64,000 nucleotides of DNA from Williamsia sterculiae (GCF_900156495.1 NZ_FTNT01000011.1:1-64000); one strand, 5' to 3'. Positions 1-9,353 are shown, counted from the first letter of the stretch. The notes: generated by a model not told the origin, from the sequence alone. A program made the numbers and translations.

Positions 1-623
1 GTCCCCAACACCACATCACTGTTCTGGATCAACGACACCGTCTGCGGCAAACTGTCCAACCCGGCCTTCGACAAATCACTCAACGAATCCAACAACTTCC
101 GAAGATTCTCCCCCTGACCGTTCAACGCCTTGCCCAACTCGGTCACCACCGTGGACAAATCATTCACCGGCACCGAATCAGTCAGATCAACCGCGCTCTT
201 CAGCACATCCTGCAACGGAGTCGGAATCTGCGTATTCGTGATCACCGAATTCTGCTTGAGGTACGGACCCGCGGTGTTGGCCGGCCGCAGATCCACGAAC
301 TGCTCACCCACCGCCGACCGATCCGCCACCACCGCCACCGCCGAGGCCGGGATCTTCGGACCACTCGAATTGATCAGCAGATCGACCGCCACACCATCCT
401 GCTGCAACCGCAACGTCCCCACCTGACCCACAGGCACACCCTGATACGTCACCTCGGCGTTCTGGAAAATGCCACCCGAGTCAGGGAAAATCGCCTTCAC
501 CGTGTACGTACCCACACCCAGCAACCGATCCACCCGGGCATACGTGATCGCCGTATACACCAACGCAGCAATACCGACGATCGCAAAGATCACCAACTGC
601 CACTTCGCAACCCTGGGTATCAC
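1..623 (-). CDS. Mce-family protein (MceF-like), partial: C-terminus beyond window edge
   Basis: Mce proteins are the cell-envelope lipid-binding subunits of actinobacterial Mce lipid importers. The visible 207 codons show an N-terminal membrane helix (WQLVIFAIVGIAALVYTAI), then the MCE/MlaD domain with the typical stretches TYTVKAIFPDSGGIF, YQGVPVGQV and AVGEQFVDLRP, then the start of the helical region. The lack of a lipobox and the early helix resemble MceF. The only possible start is a GTG at 623-621; an in-frame TGA lies three codons upstream. No mceE-like gene precedes it, although mce genes normally sit in a six-gene series, so this copy is either isolated or cut at its 5' end. The family call is firm; the start is uncertain. 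Confidence 0.8.
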   Translation of the reverse strand, partial: MIPRVAKWQLVIFAIVGIAALVYTAITYARVDRLLGVGTYTVKAIFPDSGGIFQNAEVTYQGVPVGQVGTLRLQQDGVAVDLLINSSGPKIPASAVAVVADRSAVGEQFVDLRPANTAGPYLKQNSVITNTQIPTPLQDVLKSAVDLTDSVPVNDLSTVVTELGKALNGQGENLRKLLDSLSDLSKAGLDSLPQTVSLIQNSDVVLG

Positions 624-908
624 TTCATCTCAACCCGTCGTCGTAGCAATAGTGTGACACGCCGTCCAACTTAGTTTCAGTCGCCGTCGGGGGGGTGTCA
701 AGGTGGTGTCGGTATCGGTCTTGCACCTCGTTGATGCCTTCGCTGGGGAGCCTCACACGATCTGGGTTAAGCCACCTCGTGGGTCGCACGAAGCGGTACG
801 TTCCCCTGTATGAGGTCGAGTACGTGTCGCGGCTGGACAGTCGCCTAAAGATCAACTGTCACCGAAGGGGCCACCGCCCATCTATCGCAGCCGAATTTGT
901 GTTGACCG

Positions 909-1580
909 TCAACGTCCGAATGCCCACCCGACCATCAGCGGGAGTTCACTCCGCCAGAACGCGTCACCGTGCGACCCGATGCGCTCGGTCATGACGACCT
1001 GCACCCCGGCGACACGGAGCGCGTCCGCCCAGCGCACGGCGTTCTCGTGGAAGAACGGCTCCAGAGTGCCCGCGACGAGGTAGGTGCGCGGAACCGACTG
1101 CGGCATTGTCGAAGGCGGTCGGTAACCCGCGCCTGGTGAGGCACAGAAGACCGCACCGTAGACATCGGGATGCCTGAGCCCGAGGGCGAGCGCCAACTCT
1201 CCGCTTGCCGAAACGCCGAACACCGCGGTTCGTTCCACCGTCGGCACCACGCCAAATCGTGACGCCGTCCAGCGGCGCACGTCATCGACGAAGAACTTCT
1301 CGTGTCCCGCGAACCGGTCTGGATCGAAGGGTGGCGAGTACTCGTGGAGCCGGAGCGTCTCATCCGCGGACCGGTGGATGCCAACGATCATGGTCGAAGG
1401 GACATCAGCGTCTTCGAGGACGCCGCCCCAACGCGAGATCAACTGACCGTCACCGCTGAACACGATCGCCTCTGGTGGGTCCGGCGGGACATACACCGTG
1501 ACCTGCCGTCCACCGTCGTAGTCGAATGTCTCGGTGACGAAGTCTCCCGAGACTGCATGATGACTGCCCTGGACATCCAC
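909..1580 (-). CDS. Putative esterase, alpha/beta-hydrolase fold (esterase D / Fes-like)
   Basis: A protein of about 223 aa in the family that includes esterase D and enterochelin-esterase-like hydrolases, which cleave ester bonds in the cytoplasm. Visible landmarks are a beta-rich start (VTVYVPPDPPEAIVFSGDG), the nucleophile elbow GVSASGE (Gly-x-Ser-x-Gly), the LRHPDVYGAVFCASPGAG strand, and a C-terminal GSHGDAFW that supplies the probable catalytic His. The GTG at 1580 is chosen because homology-like sequence begins there; the reading frame stays open to 1796 with low-complexity sequence. It stands alone with no operon partners. The substrate cannot be predicted. Confidence 0.7.
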   Translation of the reverse strand: MDVQGSHHAVSGDFVTETFDYDGGRQVTVYVPPDPPEAIVFSGDGQLISRWGGVLEDADVPSTMIVGIHRSADETLRLHEYSPPFDPDRFAGHEKFFVDDVRRWTASRFGVVPTVERTAVFGVSASGELALALGLRHPDVYGAVFCASPGAGYRPPSTMPQSVPRTYLVAGTLEPFFHENAVRWADALRVAGVQVVMTERIGSHGDAFWRSELPLMVGWAFGR

Positions 1581-2062
1581 CGTCGAAACCCAATCCGAGT
1601 GAGACGGTGATGTCAACGGGTGCCGATCACCAACGCCCGTGGCGGGCCGCTGTCGATCTCGTGCGCATCCCCTGACGGACGGGTCGGCCTGCCACCCGGT
1701 TGTGGGGTGTTGGTCAGGCCGGTGGTGCGGGCAGGGCAACAGCGACGTCGGCGAAGGGGCCGATCGCATGCTGGACTGGGTGCGCGACGCGCTCAACCGC
1801 TGGAGGCTGGGAATGTGTCAGCATACAACCGGCGGGTCCGCCTCTTGATCACTTCATCCGACAGGACCGTACCCATCACGGTGCAACAGCGCTCGGCGTT
1901 GTCACCGCAGGATTCGATGGCTCTGATAGCGCCGATCGACCTGACGAGAGTATTTCACGCGGCGTGGCCATTCCCCAGGGTCGCCCGCCTAAAGTCAGCT
2001 GCGATCCACGTTGTCGCTCAAGACCGTCACAAACGGTGCGCCACAAGCGGTATTATGAACGC
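1581..2062. other. Intergenic stretch, no supportable gene
   Basis: This 480-base gap lies between two divergently oriented genes. The open frames in it have no recognisable domain or plausible start with ribosome-binding site. It should hold the promoters of the esterase and the methyltransferase; I cannot place them. Confidence 0.4.
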
Positions 2063-2704
2063 ATGGCCGCCCGGGACGCTCTCATGGCCGGTATCGCCAA
2101 GCAACTCGGCCATCCTCGTGGTGTGGGTGGCCAGGTCGTCGCGCTCGCCCTCAATCGCGGCAACCGGAGCCTGGTGGGCGCCGCGGTGGCCGAGTTGCAC
2201 GCCGGCAGAGACGCGATGCTGGCCGACATCGGATTTGGCGGTGGGGGCGGCCTGAAGTTGCTGCTGGACAACGTGGGGCGGGCGGGATGCGTCCACGGGG
2301 TGGAAGTCTCCGGGACAATGGTCGCACGCGCTTCCCGCCGGTATCCCCGTGACATTGCGTCCGGGCGGCTGGTGCTACACAACGGATCCATCACCCGACT
2401 TCCGTTCGCTGATGGCGCCCTCGACGGTGTCGTGACCGTCAACACCCTCTACTCCGTCTCCGATCTGACACAGGCCTGCCGCGAGTTGAGCAGAGTGGCG
2501 GCACCCGCTGCGCACATCGTCGTGGGTGTCGGCGATCCCGACACGATGGCCACACTGCCGTTCACACGTCACGGCTTCCGCCTTCGTCCAATACCAGAGG
2601 TGATCGACGCACTGCGAGGTGCCGGGTTGGCCGTGCAGCACCGCCGAGCCAGCGACAAGATGGGGGCACCCCACCTGTTGATCGGCACTCCGAAAGCGAC
2701 GTAA
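2063..2704 (+). CDS. Class I SAM-dependent methyltransferase (Methyltransf_11-like)
   Basis: A 213-aa protein predicted to transfer a methyl group from S-adenosylmethionine to an unknown small molecule. Motif I appears as DIGFGGGGGLKLLL, followed by the acidic end of strand 2 (GVEVS), motif II/III (NGSITRLPFADGALDGVVTVNTLYSV) and the post-motif helix CRELSRVAAPAAHIVVGV. The ATG at 2063 is chosen because the conserved N-terminal helix (RDALMAGIAKQLGHPRG) starts there. The frame is open much further upstream, but that sequence looks non-coding. Monocistronic; substrate unknown. Confidence 0.8.
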   Translation: MAARDALMAGIAKQLGHPRGVGGQVVALALNRGNRSLVGAAVAELHAGRDAMLADIGFGGGGGLKLLLDNVGRAGCVHGVEVSGTMVARASRRYPRDIASGRLVLHNGSITRLPFADGALDGVVTVNTLYSVSDLTQACRELSRVAAPAAHIVVGVGDPDTMATLPFTRHGFRLRPIPEVIDALRGAGLAVQHRRASDKMGAPHLLIGTPKAT

Positions 2705-2905
2705 AGGGCTCAGGCGTGAGAAGTTACGGCCGGCGCCAGGCCGAGCCTGAGCTCACTGAGACAGTGAGGACAGCGATCGCGCCTATCCGCGCAGGGTCGA
2801 CCGGCCCGGTGCCGAGACCTGCCCCGCGATCTCTGGCATCGGCGAGACCCAAGGTCCTCCGATGCCGGCGGACCAGTCGCGCTGGGATCTGCAGGGTCTT
2901 GTCAA

Positions 2906-3490
2906 TCATCGACGAACTTTGTATCGCAGGTGCAGCACTCGCTCGCTACGGATCACCACGTGTGGATCTTCGAGCAGGTGCTGGCTGTCGACGTCGCCAA
3001 AAAACCGTCGACCAGAACCGAACACGACGGGGACGATGTCCATCGCGACCTCATCGATAAGACCCGCGGCGAGGATTTGTCCCCCGACGACTCCGGCATT
3101 CACTGCGACTACTCGGTCGCCTGCGAGTCTCTGCGCCGTGTCCATCGCGGAGTTGAGGTCGTCGACGAAATAATACGATGCCTCCGGATGCCACCCATCC
3201 GGTTTTGGGCGGTGTGAGACCACGACAACGTGCTCCCCTGCGGGCGGGTGGCCCTCCCAACCGTTGGTCAAGTCGAACAATCGTCGTCCCATGACGATGA
3301 CTCCGAGAGAGGCCCAGGTCGACCCAACGTAACGGGCCGACGCTGCCGGCACCCTGAAATCCGAGTCCTCGGCGGGACCGATGGCGGTGTCGCCGCTGAA
3401 ATACCACTCGTGAAGCGGACCCACCTGGTCGTCGGGGTCGGCGATGAATCCGTCGACGGAAGCTACATTGTGCATGACCACAGTTCCCAT
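2906..3490 (-). CDS. Dihydrofolate reductase-fold family protein (RibD C-terminal type)
   Basis: A 194-aa protein of the RibD_C/DHFR-like family, which are small NADPH-dependent reductases usually not involved in folate metabolism. Typical features are the opening MGTVVMHNVASVDGFIAD, the IVMGRRLFDLTNGW segment (MGRxTxE-like) and the nucleotide-binding end (NAGVVGGQILAAGLIDEV and PVVFGSGRRFF). Length and order match the family. No operon partner lies close by, and the physiological substrate is not predictable. Confidence 0.85.
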   Translation of the reverse strand: MGTVVMHNVASVDGFIADPDDQVGPLHEWYFSGDTAIGPAEDSDFRVPAASARYVGSTWASLGVIVMGRRLFDLTNGWEGHPPAGEHVVVVSHRPKPDGWHPEASYYFVDDLNSAMDTAQRLAGDRVVAVNAGVVGGQILAAGLIDEVAMDIVPVVFGSGRRFFGDVDSQHLLEDPHVVIRSERVLHLRYKVRR

Positions 3491-3706
3491 TGCTCGGCCT
3501 TCCTGTTGTGCTGGTTGAGACTGCGAGGAGTCAGGAGTGCGTCCACATCACGACGTCTGAGTCGCGTGGCAATTCCGTCCCTCTCACAACCCCTCAAGTC
3601 ACGTGCGGCGGGTCGACCGGAGCCCGGATCTGCGCGTCCCCGGGCGTGCCGACACGTTCCTGAATAGGTTGCCCGAGACAGAACATTCAGGGCTTGTAAA
3701 AATTCA

Positions 3707-4546
3707 CTAGCCGGGCATTGGACCGTTGTCCGGCGGAAACCCGATCTGCGCAGGACAACGGCGACGCAGTGCGAGGTAGGCAGTCGGGGTGTGGCCGGTG
3801 AAGTTCTTGAACTCCTTACCGAAGTGGGCCTGATCGAAGTACCCGGCGGAATGAGCCACCTGTGACCAGTCGACGGAGTAACGCGTGTCGACGTCGAGAA
3901 TCACTCGCGCAAACCGGTAGACCCGCGCCACTCGCTTTGGCGTCAAGCCGATATGGGTCCTGAATTGAACCGTCAGCTGATTCCCGCTGACGCCGGCGGC
4001 CTCGGTGAGTGTGCTGACGCGTACCGAACCCCACGAGTCCTCAAGCTGCCCGGCCACGTGGTCGACGAGTTGAAAGCCCGACGACAGCTGCGGCACGAGC
4101 CGGGACCGCAGTTCGGTCTCCATTACCTGCAGCAGACTGCCGGCAGTCGGTGCGCCATCGAGCCGGTCGCGCAGACGATCCACAGATCCTGCCCAGATGG
4201 CGTCGGCCTGTACCGACCGGTCCTGCAGCTCGACCATCGGCATGCCGACAAACGGCGCCAGACCCCATGGCTTGAAATGCACACCGACCACGCGCACTGG
4301 TGCGTGGTGCTCAATGGTGAAACGTCGGCTCCACATTCCCATGAACCAGCCGTCGGTGAGCATTGCGGGCGGCGCTGCGGCGTCGGAGTCATACAGGCCG
4401 ACCGGCTCACCCAAGTTGATCATGAGGTGCGCCGAGGGCATCGGCGGCACGTTCAGTCGGCGATGTCGTGGCACACCTGTCATGCAGTAGATGTCATCGA
4501 TGAACCGGTCCAGCGGGGGAGCAGGTGCACGGCTGACATATCTCAT
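3707..4546 (-). CDS. AraC-family transcriptional regulator
   Basis: A DNA-binding regulator of about 279 aa. The N-terminal half (MRYVSRAPAPPLDRFID, then FTIEHHAPVRVVGVHFKPWGLAPF) is the DUF6597/AraC-like effector domain common in actinobacteria. The C-terminal 110 residues carry the double helix-turn-helix: RVSTLTEAAGVSGNQLTVQF, then the second HTH with the signature AGYFDQAHFGKEFKNFTGHTP. The ATG at 4546 is chosen because it begins the conserved MRYVSRAP segment; upstream in-frame sequence is unlike the family. The damaged VOC gene downstream on the opposite strand may once have been its target, since AraC/VOC neighbours are frequent; this is inference. Confidence 0.88.
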   Translation of the reverse strand: MRYVSRAPAPPLDRFIDDIYCMTGVPRHRRLNVPPMPSAHLMINLGEPVGLYDSDAAAPPAMLTDGWFMGMWSRRFTIEHHAPVRVVGVHFKPWGLAPFVGMPMVELQDRSVQADAIWAGSVDRLRDRLDGAPTAGSLLQVMETELRSRLVPQLSSGFQLVDHVAGQLEDSWGSVRVSTLTEAAGVSGNQLTVQFRTHIGLTPKRVARVYRFARVILDVDTRYSVDWSQVAHSAGYFDQAHFGKEFKNFTGHTPTAYLALRRRCPAQIGFPPDNGPMPG

Positions 4547-4859
4547 GACTTCAACTCCCGGTGTGGTCGACTGCACCGACAGGTGCCGCGACGCCTGTGA
4601 TGACGTGACCCCGGCGTGTCCGGCGGAACACGTTCGTTCTCGCGGTGGCGCCACTGGTCGACCACACACTCACGAATTCACCATGTTGCTCACGCTTCGC
4701 TCCTCGTCGACAACTGTCGGCTATCAGTGGGCAGACCTGCCGTTCCACCAAAACTCATCGACACGGCTCGGTCCCACCCGACGATGACGCCGGTTCGCCG
4801 ACCCGATCGTCCGGGAGCTTCTGAGAGTGTCGGGCGTGTCTCCGGTAGATACTGGGGGT
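4547..4859. other. Intergenic stretch with one TGAGAGTG repeat copy
   Basis: No gene is supportable in these 313 bases. Positions 4821-4834 carry CTGAGAGTGTCGGG, a motif repeated three more times or so near the accessory regions (12.3-12.5 kb and 23.0 kb). The promoters of the AraC gene and the VOC pseudogene should be here. Confidence 0.4.
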
Positions 4860-5085
4860 ATGGGCATAGCGGTCGACGCGATCGGTGTTGACTGCCACGA
4901 CTGGAGGATGGTTTCGACGTTCTGGAGGGAACTACCGAGCCACTGGGGCGACCCTAATGCCACTCAAGTTTGGTGCCCGGATCGTTGACGACCGCCGGGA
5001 ACCTTCCGGTCTCGGATGGGTTGTGATGGCAGATCCGGAGGGTAACGAGTTCTGTGTGGGGCGAGGTGTCCGAGAACGCTCCTGA
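4860..5085 (+). pseudogene. VOC/glyoxalase-like protein, internally deleted and frameshifted
   Basis: The frame from ATG 4860 opens like a VOC-superfamily protein (MGIAVDAIGVDCHDW, then FWRELP) but hits a stop at 4986. The following frame then reads the family's C-terminal part, GARIVDDRREPSGLGWVVMADPEGNEFCVGRG, ending at TGA 5083-5085. An intact glyoxalase_6-type protein is about 120-130 aa; here only about 35 N-terminal and 40 C-terminal residues survive, so roughly 50 central residues are missing and the two ends are out of frame. The gene is almost certainly non-functional. Confidence 0.75.
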
Positions 5086-5288
5086 TCGGCTCCACCCGCG
5101 GTATCACCTCTTCTCGGAACCGATGTTTGATCCAGAACCAGTCGTGGGGGTCAGATGGCTATCCGGTCATTGCCCTATGATCCGCGAATCACGCTGACAC
5201 AGTCCGCAGAGGACGCTGAATCTGTTGACCGGTTCCGGGATTGACAAATGTGAGCCCGGTTGTGGGTAGATCTGTTTACCGAGGTGCC

Positions 5289-6221
5289 TCAATGACGGAC
5301 GGTGGTGACGCCGGCGGTGGTGGTGTGGGCAGTGGATGCTGTGCGCTGCAGCATTTTCCGGAATTGGTCCACGGCATAGGTGGGTGGCCGCCGCGTCACC
5401 GCGGTGAGGGTGCGCGATCCGGGGCTCTGGTCCACGTCGAGCACGGTGATACCCGCCGTGGTCTGGTAGGCCAAGGTGAGATCGGGAACGAGCGCGGCGC
5501 CCAGGCCGGTAGCCACCAGCGCCAACATGGTGCGCGACTCGGTGCAGATGTGGTCGAGTCGCGGCTCGGCGACACCGTGGTCGGTCAGCATCCCGTCGAG
5601 TAGTTCCCTCGCCCGTTGCCCCGGAGCCGCGGCCACCCACACCCCGGCCATCAACTGTGCGAGAGTGCGTGTCGACCACGCGCGTGGCACAACGACGCGA
5701 TACCGGTCGCGGATGAGGTCATGCGAAGCCAGTCCCGCGCGCTGCCCGCGAGACAGGACGCGATCGGCTATCAGAAGATCGAGGGCATCTGCGCGGAGCA
5801 GTCGCAGACCCTCCTCGGTCTCGGTCTCGACGATCCGGATGTCCAGGCCGGAGTCGCTGACCGCGGTCTGCGCGATCGCCGGAACTGCGAGCCGCCCCAG
5901 CGCGGTGGCGAAACCGCCGATCCGGACCGTGGCCGCCGAGCCGTCGCGAAGTTGTTGCACCTCGCGGCCGGCCTCGGCCAACGCCACGGAGACGGCCTCC
6001 GCACGCTCGGCCAGCACATGGCCCGCGGCAGTGAGCCCCACCGCCCGGCCCCCGCCGCGCCGGGTGCGATCCACCAGAGCGAGTCCTGTCTCGGCCTCCA
6101 GTCGCGAGAGATGTTGCGACACCGCCGACGGAGTCAGATGTAGTGCGGCGGCCGCGTCTTGCATGCTCCCGGTGCGCCACAGCGCGCGAAGCACCAACAG
6201 TCGATGCGCATCAGGTGGCAT
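5289..6221 (-). CDS. LysR-family transcriptional regulator
   Basis: A 310-aa LysR-type regulator. The N-terminal winged helix (LLVLRALWRTGSMQDAAAAL, then LTPSAVSQHLSRLEAETGLALV) and linker helix are intact. The periplasmic-binding-like effector domain follows, including the GLGAALVPDLTLAY segment near the end. It is divergent from the TauE/SafE gene at 6362 with a 140-base gap, the usual arrangement for a LysR regulator and its target. It therefore likely controls that exporter, with sulfur compounds as a plausible signal (inference). Confidence 0.9.
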   Translation of the reverse strand: MPPDAHRLLVLRALWRTGSMQDAAAALHLTPSAVSQHLSRLEAETGLALVDRTRRGGGRAVGLTAAGHVLAERAEAVSVALAEAGREVQQLRDGSAATVRIGGFATALGRLAVPAIAQTAVSDSGLDIRIVETETEEGLRLLRADALDLLIADRVLSRGQRAGLASHDLIRDRYRVVVPRAWSTRTLAQLMAGVWVAAAPGQRARELLDGMLTDHGVAEPRLDHICTESRTMLALVATGLGAALVPDLTLAYQTTAGITVLDVDQSPGSRTLTAVTRRPPTYAVDQFRKMLQRTASTAHTTTAGVTTVRH

Positions 6222-6361
6222 GAAGTCAGACTAAACCAGAACCCAAGTGTAGGTCACTAGCGTTTAACCAACGACGCCGGTAGCTCTGAGTACATGCATG
6301 ACGACGCAGCCGACTTGCTCGGCATCCGCACGCAGACGGCTCACGACGACGGTGCGGTTCG

Positions 6362-7105
6362 GTGACCGACGTGGTGCTACTGGTCGGGGCGGGTGTCGTC
6401 GCGGGAGTTCTCGGCTCCGCGGGTGGGATGACGTCACTGGTCTCCTACTGGACGCTTCTGGCGATCGGCCTGCCCGCCATCTCGGCAAGCGTTGCAAATC
6501 TGGTCGCCTGCGCCGCCTGCGGTCCCGGCTCCGCTCTGGCCTCGCGGCAGGAATTACGTAGGGCGCGGCTGCCGCTGTCCGCGGGTCTGCCCGCTGTGAT
6601 GATCAGTGCCGGCGGTGGTGCGCTGCTCCTGCACCACACGTCGGCTGCGGTTTTCGGACGGGTGGCCCCGTGGCTCGTCGCATTCGCGAGTCTCGCGCTG
6701 CTGGTCCAACCGTGGTTGACCACGCTGGTCCGACGCCATTCGTTACGTTCCCCCATGGTGGCTTGGCTCGGCGTCGGGGTGGTGTCCGTCTATGGTGGCT
6801 ACTTCGGTGCCGGCTCGGGCATCATGCTTCTCACCCTGCTGCTGGCGTTCGTCGACGAACGGATGCCGCAGGCCAATGCGTTGAAGAATCTGCTCGCCGG
6901 TGCCGCGGCCATCGCCTCGGCCGTGATCATCGTGTCCACCGGACCGGTGCTGTGGCACATCGTGATACCGCTGGCCGTGGGATTGTTCCTCGGTTCCACC
7001 CTGGGGCCTCCCGTCACACGTCGGATCCCCGCCGGCGCGATCCGCTGGTGCGGCGTCGCCCTCGGCGCGGCGCTGACCGCCGAGCTGGCGTTGAGCGGCG
7101 GGTAG
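6362..7105 (+). CDS. Sulfite exporter TauE/SafE (TSUP) family membrane protein
   Basis: A 247-aa integral membrane protein of the TSUP family, which moves sulfite, sulfonates or other anions across the cytoplasmic membrane. Eight hydrophobic segments are visible. The two family repeats can be recognised: the first around VLLVGAGVVAGVLGSAGGM, the second around VYGGYFGAGSGIMLLTLLLAF with the following NALKNLLAG. The start is a GTG at 6362. It is divergent from a LysR gene. The transported anion is unknown. Confidence 0.88.
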   Translation: MTDVVLLVGAGVVAGVLGSAGGMTSLVSYWTLLAIGLPAISASVANLVACAACGPGSALASRQELRRARLPLSAGLPAVMISAGGGALLLHHTSAAVFGRVAPWLVAFASLALLVQPWLTTLVRRHSLRSPMVAWLGVGVVSVYGGYFGAGSGIMLLTLLLAFVDERMPQANALKNLLAGAAAIASAVIIVSTGPVLWHIVIPLAVGLFLGSTLGPPVTRRIPAGAIRWCGVALGAALTAELALSGG

Positions 7106-7207
7106 TCCCGATGGTGGTCCGAGGTGCGATGTCAGGTGACTCGTACGGGGGTAGAAGGATCGTGTCAGGATGGTGACCTACGGTGGTGAAGATCCGTTTG
7201 CTGGGAC

Positions 7208-7765
7208 CTATTCACCACTACCTCCCAAGCCACGACGGACCACCGCAAGCATGTGACCCGCCCGATCCGGATGCCCCGCGAACGTCGAGGCAATCGCATC
7301 GACCAGGGCCAGGAGTTCCTCCACCCTGAACTCGGCCGCAGACTCCGGTGCCGCCGCGTGAAGCGGTCGCGCTGCTTCGATGAGAGGCGCCCACAACTGC
7401 GCACCACCGCCTCCGGCCCGTATTGCGGCACCGAGCGCGTCGTCCGCCGCACAATCGCGCACGATTCTCTCGAGCCAACCCCAGTAACCGTTGGGCGAGT
7501 GCTCTGTCGCTGCGGCGTCCGCGACAAATCGGTCGACGGTCGCGGCAAACACGGCCGCCAGCAAGCTCTCACGCCCCGGAAAGTGTCGGTGCAACGTGGC
7601 CGAGCCGACGCCGGCGTCGCTCGCAATCCGTTCCAGCGACGCATTCGGGCCGTCGATGCGGAATGCGCGCTGCGCCGCACCGATGATCAGGTCGCGACTC
7701 CGTCGCGCATCGGCGCGCAAGGGCCGTCCATTCACCTCACTCGCACCGTCCTCGATGATCCTCAC
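7208..7765 (-). CDS. TetR/AcrR-family transcriptional regulator
   Basis: A 185-aa repressor-type protein. The N-terminal HTH is clear (RDLIIGAAQRAFRIDGPNA, then LERIASDAGVGSATLHRHFP), followed by the helical ligand-binding domain with the actinobacterial C-terminal pattern ending in RAGHMLAVVRRGL. It is divergent from the cupin gene at 7863 with about 100 bases between them, so it probably represses that gene and itself. Confidence 0.88.
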   Translation of the reverse strand: MRIIEDGASEVNGRPLRADARRSRDLIIGAAQRAFRIDGPNASLERIASDAGVGSATLHRHFPGRESLLAAVFAATVDRFVADAAATEHSPNGYWGWLERIVRDCAADDALGAAIRAGGGGAQLWAPLIEAARPLHAAAPESAAEFRVEELLALVDAIASTFAGHPDRAGHMLAVVRRGLGGSGE

Positions 7766-7862
7766 CTCCGCACACCGGAACCCTTGCAGTCACGATCGGA
7801 TCGTGCAAGCCTAAATGGGGGCCCACCCCGTTTAGCTCTGGACCGATGCGAAGGACAACGAC

Positions 7863-8411
7863 ATGGAAACGCCGATGCTCGTCCGCCCCAGCCAGCAGAA
7901 CCGTATCGCGTGGATCGGTGACAGCGAACACGACGTCGTTCTCTCCGGCAGGGAGACCGGAGGGCGGCTGAGCGTCTTCCGGTCAGTGCTGCGCGCGGGT
8001 ACCTCTGCCCCTGTACACCTACATCCAGCGGAGGACGAGACAATCGTGCTGTTGTCCGGAGAACTCGCGGTATGGGCCGGTGAGGAGTCTTTCCGAGCGC
8101 ATCCAGGCGACACTGTTTTCCTTCCTCGTGGGACGGCCCACACGTTCGCGGTGGTGCGGGACGCCGAGTTGGTGACCGTGTGCACGCCGGCAGGGATGGA
8201 GGAGTTCTTCCGCACAGCGGGATGGAATCTGGCCGACGGACCTGCCCCAAACGGCTGGACTCCGAGCCCGGAGGGCCTGCAGCGCGCGGCAGTGGCAGGC
8301 GGTCAGGAGATACTAGGTCCGCCGCTGAGTCCCGGCGAAACGATGCCGGCCTCAGCGCTCGCGGCGGCCTCGGCGCGAATGGCGTCCGGTGTCCGATTCG
8401 AGAAAGAGTGA
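7863..8411 (+). CDS. Cupin-domain protein (quercetin-dioxygenase-like)
   Basis: A 182-aa protein with one conserved cupin barrel. Motif 1 is PVHLHPAEDETIVLLSGELAV (His-x-His and Glu metal ligands) and motif 2 is HPGDTVFLPRGTAHTF (Pro-Gly and the fourth His). A C-terminal tail of about 60 residues (VCTPAGMEEFFRTAGW onward) matches quercetin 2,3-dioxygenase-like cupins. It probably binds a metal and acts on a small molecule. It is divergent from a TetR regulator, its likely controller. Confidence 0.85.
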   Translation: METPMLVRPSQQNRIAWIGDSEHDVVLSGRETGGRLSVFRSVLRAGTSAPVHLHPAEDETIVLLSGELAVWAGEESFRAHPGDTVFLPRGTAHTFAVVRDAELVTVCTPAGMEEFFRTAGWNLADGPAPNGWTPSPEGLQRAAVAGGQEILGPPLSPGETMPASALAAASARMASGVRFEKE

Positions 8412-8654
8412 GAGTCGTCTGCTGACGACGGTTTCCAAATACTAAGGCAGGGTTGGCGGTTGCGTGATAGCCACGTCGAGGCTGAGCTGGTCGCACGCGG
8501 TTGGGGCGGGCTGGCCTTGTCGTCGCTGACGACGAACGACTGGAGTTCTAGTGGCCACCGACAACGCCGAATGATTCGGCGATCTACCCAAGCCGGCCGA
8601 CGGAGCAGCGGAGTGCGCCGGTGATCCGGCGGTAGCACGTCGAACACCAGATGG

Positions 8655-9299
8655 GTGCATTCTGAAGTGATGAATCAGCGGGGACAGCCCTGGAGTGGAT
8701 CGCCGTCATCTCAGTCTGTCCCGGTCGAGTCAGAATTCCGGGCAGCTGCGCGGGGGGTAACCAGGCGCCGGCCGGGGTGCGGCACCGGACGATTGCCGCC
8801 CCAGCCGTTCAAGAACGATGCGTTCATGCCGGAAGACACGTGGGTATTCCACCCCGGCGCGAACACAGTTAGTGGACCCGAGAGCCCACCCGCCGTGTGG
8901 GCAGCAGCGATCGCGGCGGTGAGCCGGGATCTGCCGCTTATGCAGACAGGCGCTGATGCCGACGCCTGGAACGCCACGACTGCGCAGTGGACGCTGTCCA
9001 TTGCCGATGGCAACGTATCGGTCGAGGTGCGCGACTCCGGCGGGGTCGTACGTATCGACACAACACGACTGGGGCGGCTACAAAAAAGCGCCGCAAGTGC
9101 AACGGTATGGACTGCGCGGCTGGTCCAACACGGTCTCGCTGACACCTCAGATATCGCGTGGCCAACCCCCGGCGGCACGATACTTCTCATGCCACATGCC
9201 GTGTACGGCACTGCAACGTGGATGGTTAATGGAACCAGCATTTCGTTCGCACCCATCGGAGACTTGGGCGTGACGCCACTCGAAGGCTCGCTGGCCTGA
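8655..9299 (+). CDS. Hypothetical protein
   Basis: A protein of up to 214 aa that I do not recognise. GTG 8655 is the first start; ATG 8670 (preceded by GAAG) and ATG 8826 are alternatives, and the compositionally normal part starts near the last (MPEDTWVFHPGANTVSG). The C-terminal half is rich in beta-strand patterns (WTLSIADGNVSVEVRDSGGVVRID, WMVNGTSISFAPIGDLG). No signal peptide or membrane helix is seen. It is the first gene of an accessory block and is followed by a weak hairpin. Confidence 0.5.
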   Translation: MHSEVMNQRGQPWSGSPSSQSVPVESEFRAAARGVTRRRPGCGTGRLPPQPFKNDAFMPEDTWVFHPGANTVSGPESPPAVWAAAIAAVSRDLPLMQTGADADAWNATTAQWTLSIADGNVSVEVRDSGGVVRIDTTRLGRLQKSAASATVWTARLVQHGLADTSDIAWPTPGGTILLMPHAVYGTATWMVNGTSISFAPIGDLGVTPLEGSLA

Positions 9300-9329
9300 C
9301 GACACCGCTCAATGCACACCGACACGGCA

Positions 9330-9353
9330 ACCACACCAATCAGGGTGTGTGGT
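9330..9353 (+). terminator. Possible hairpin terminator after the 8655 gene
   Basis: ACCACAC and GTGTGGT form a 7-bp stem about 30 bases after the stop codon. There is no T-run, so support is weak. Confidence 0.3.
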
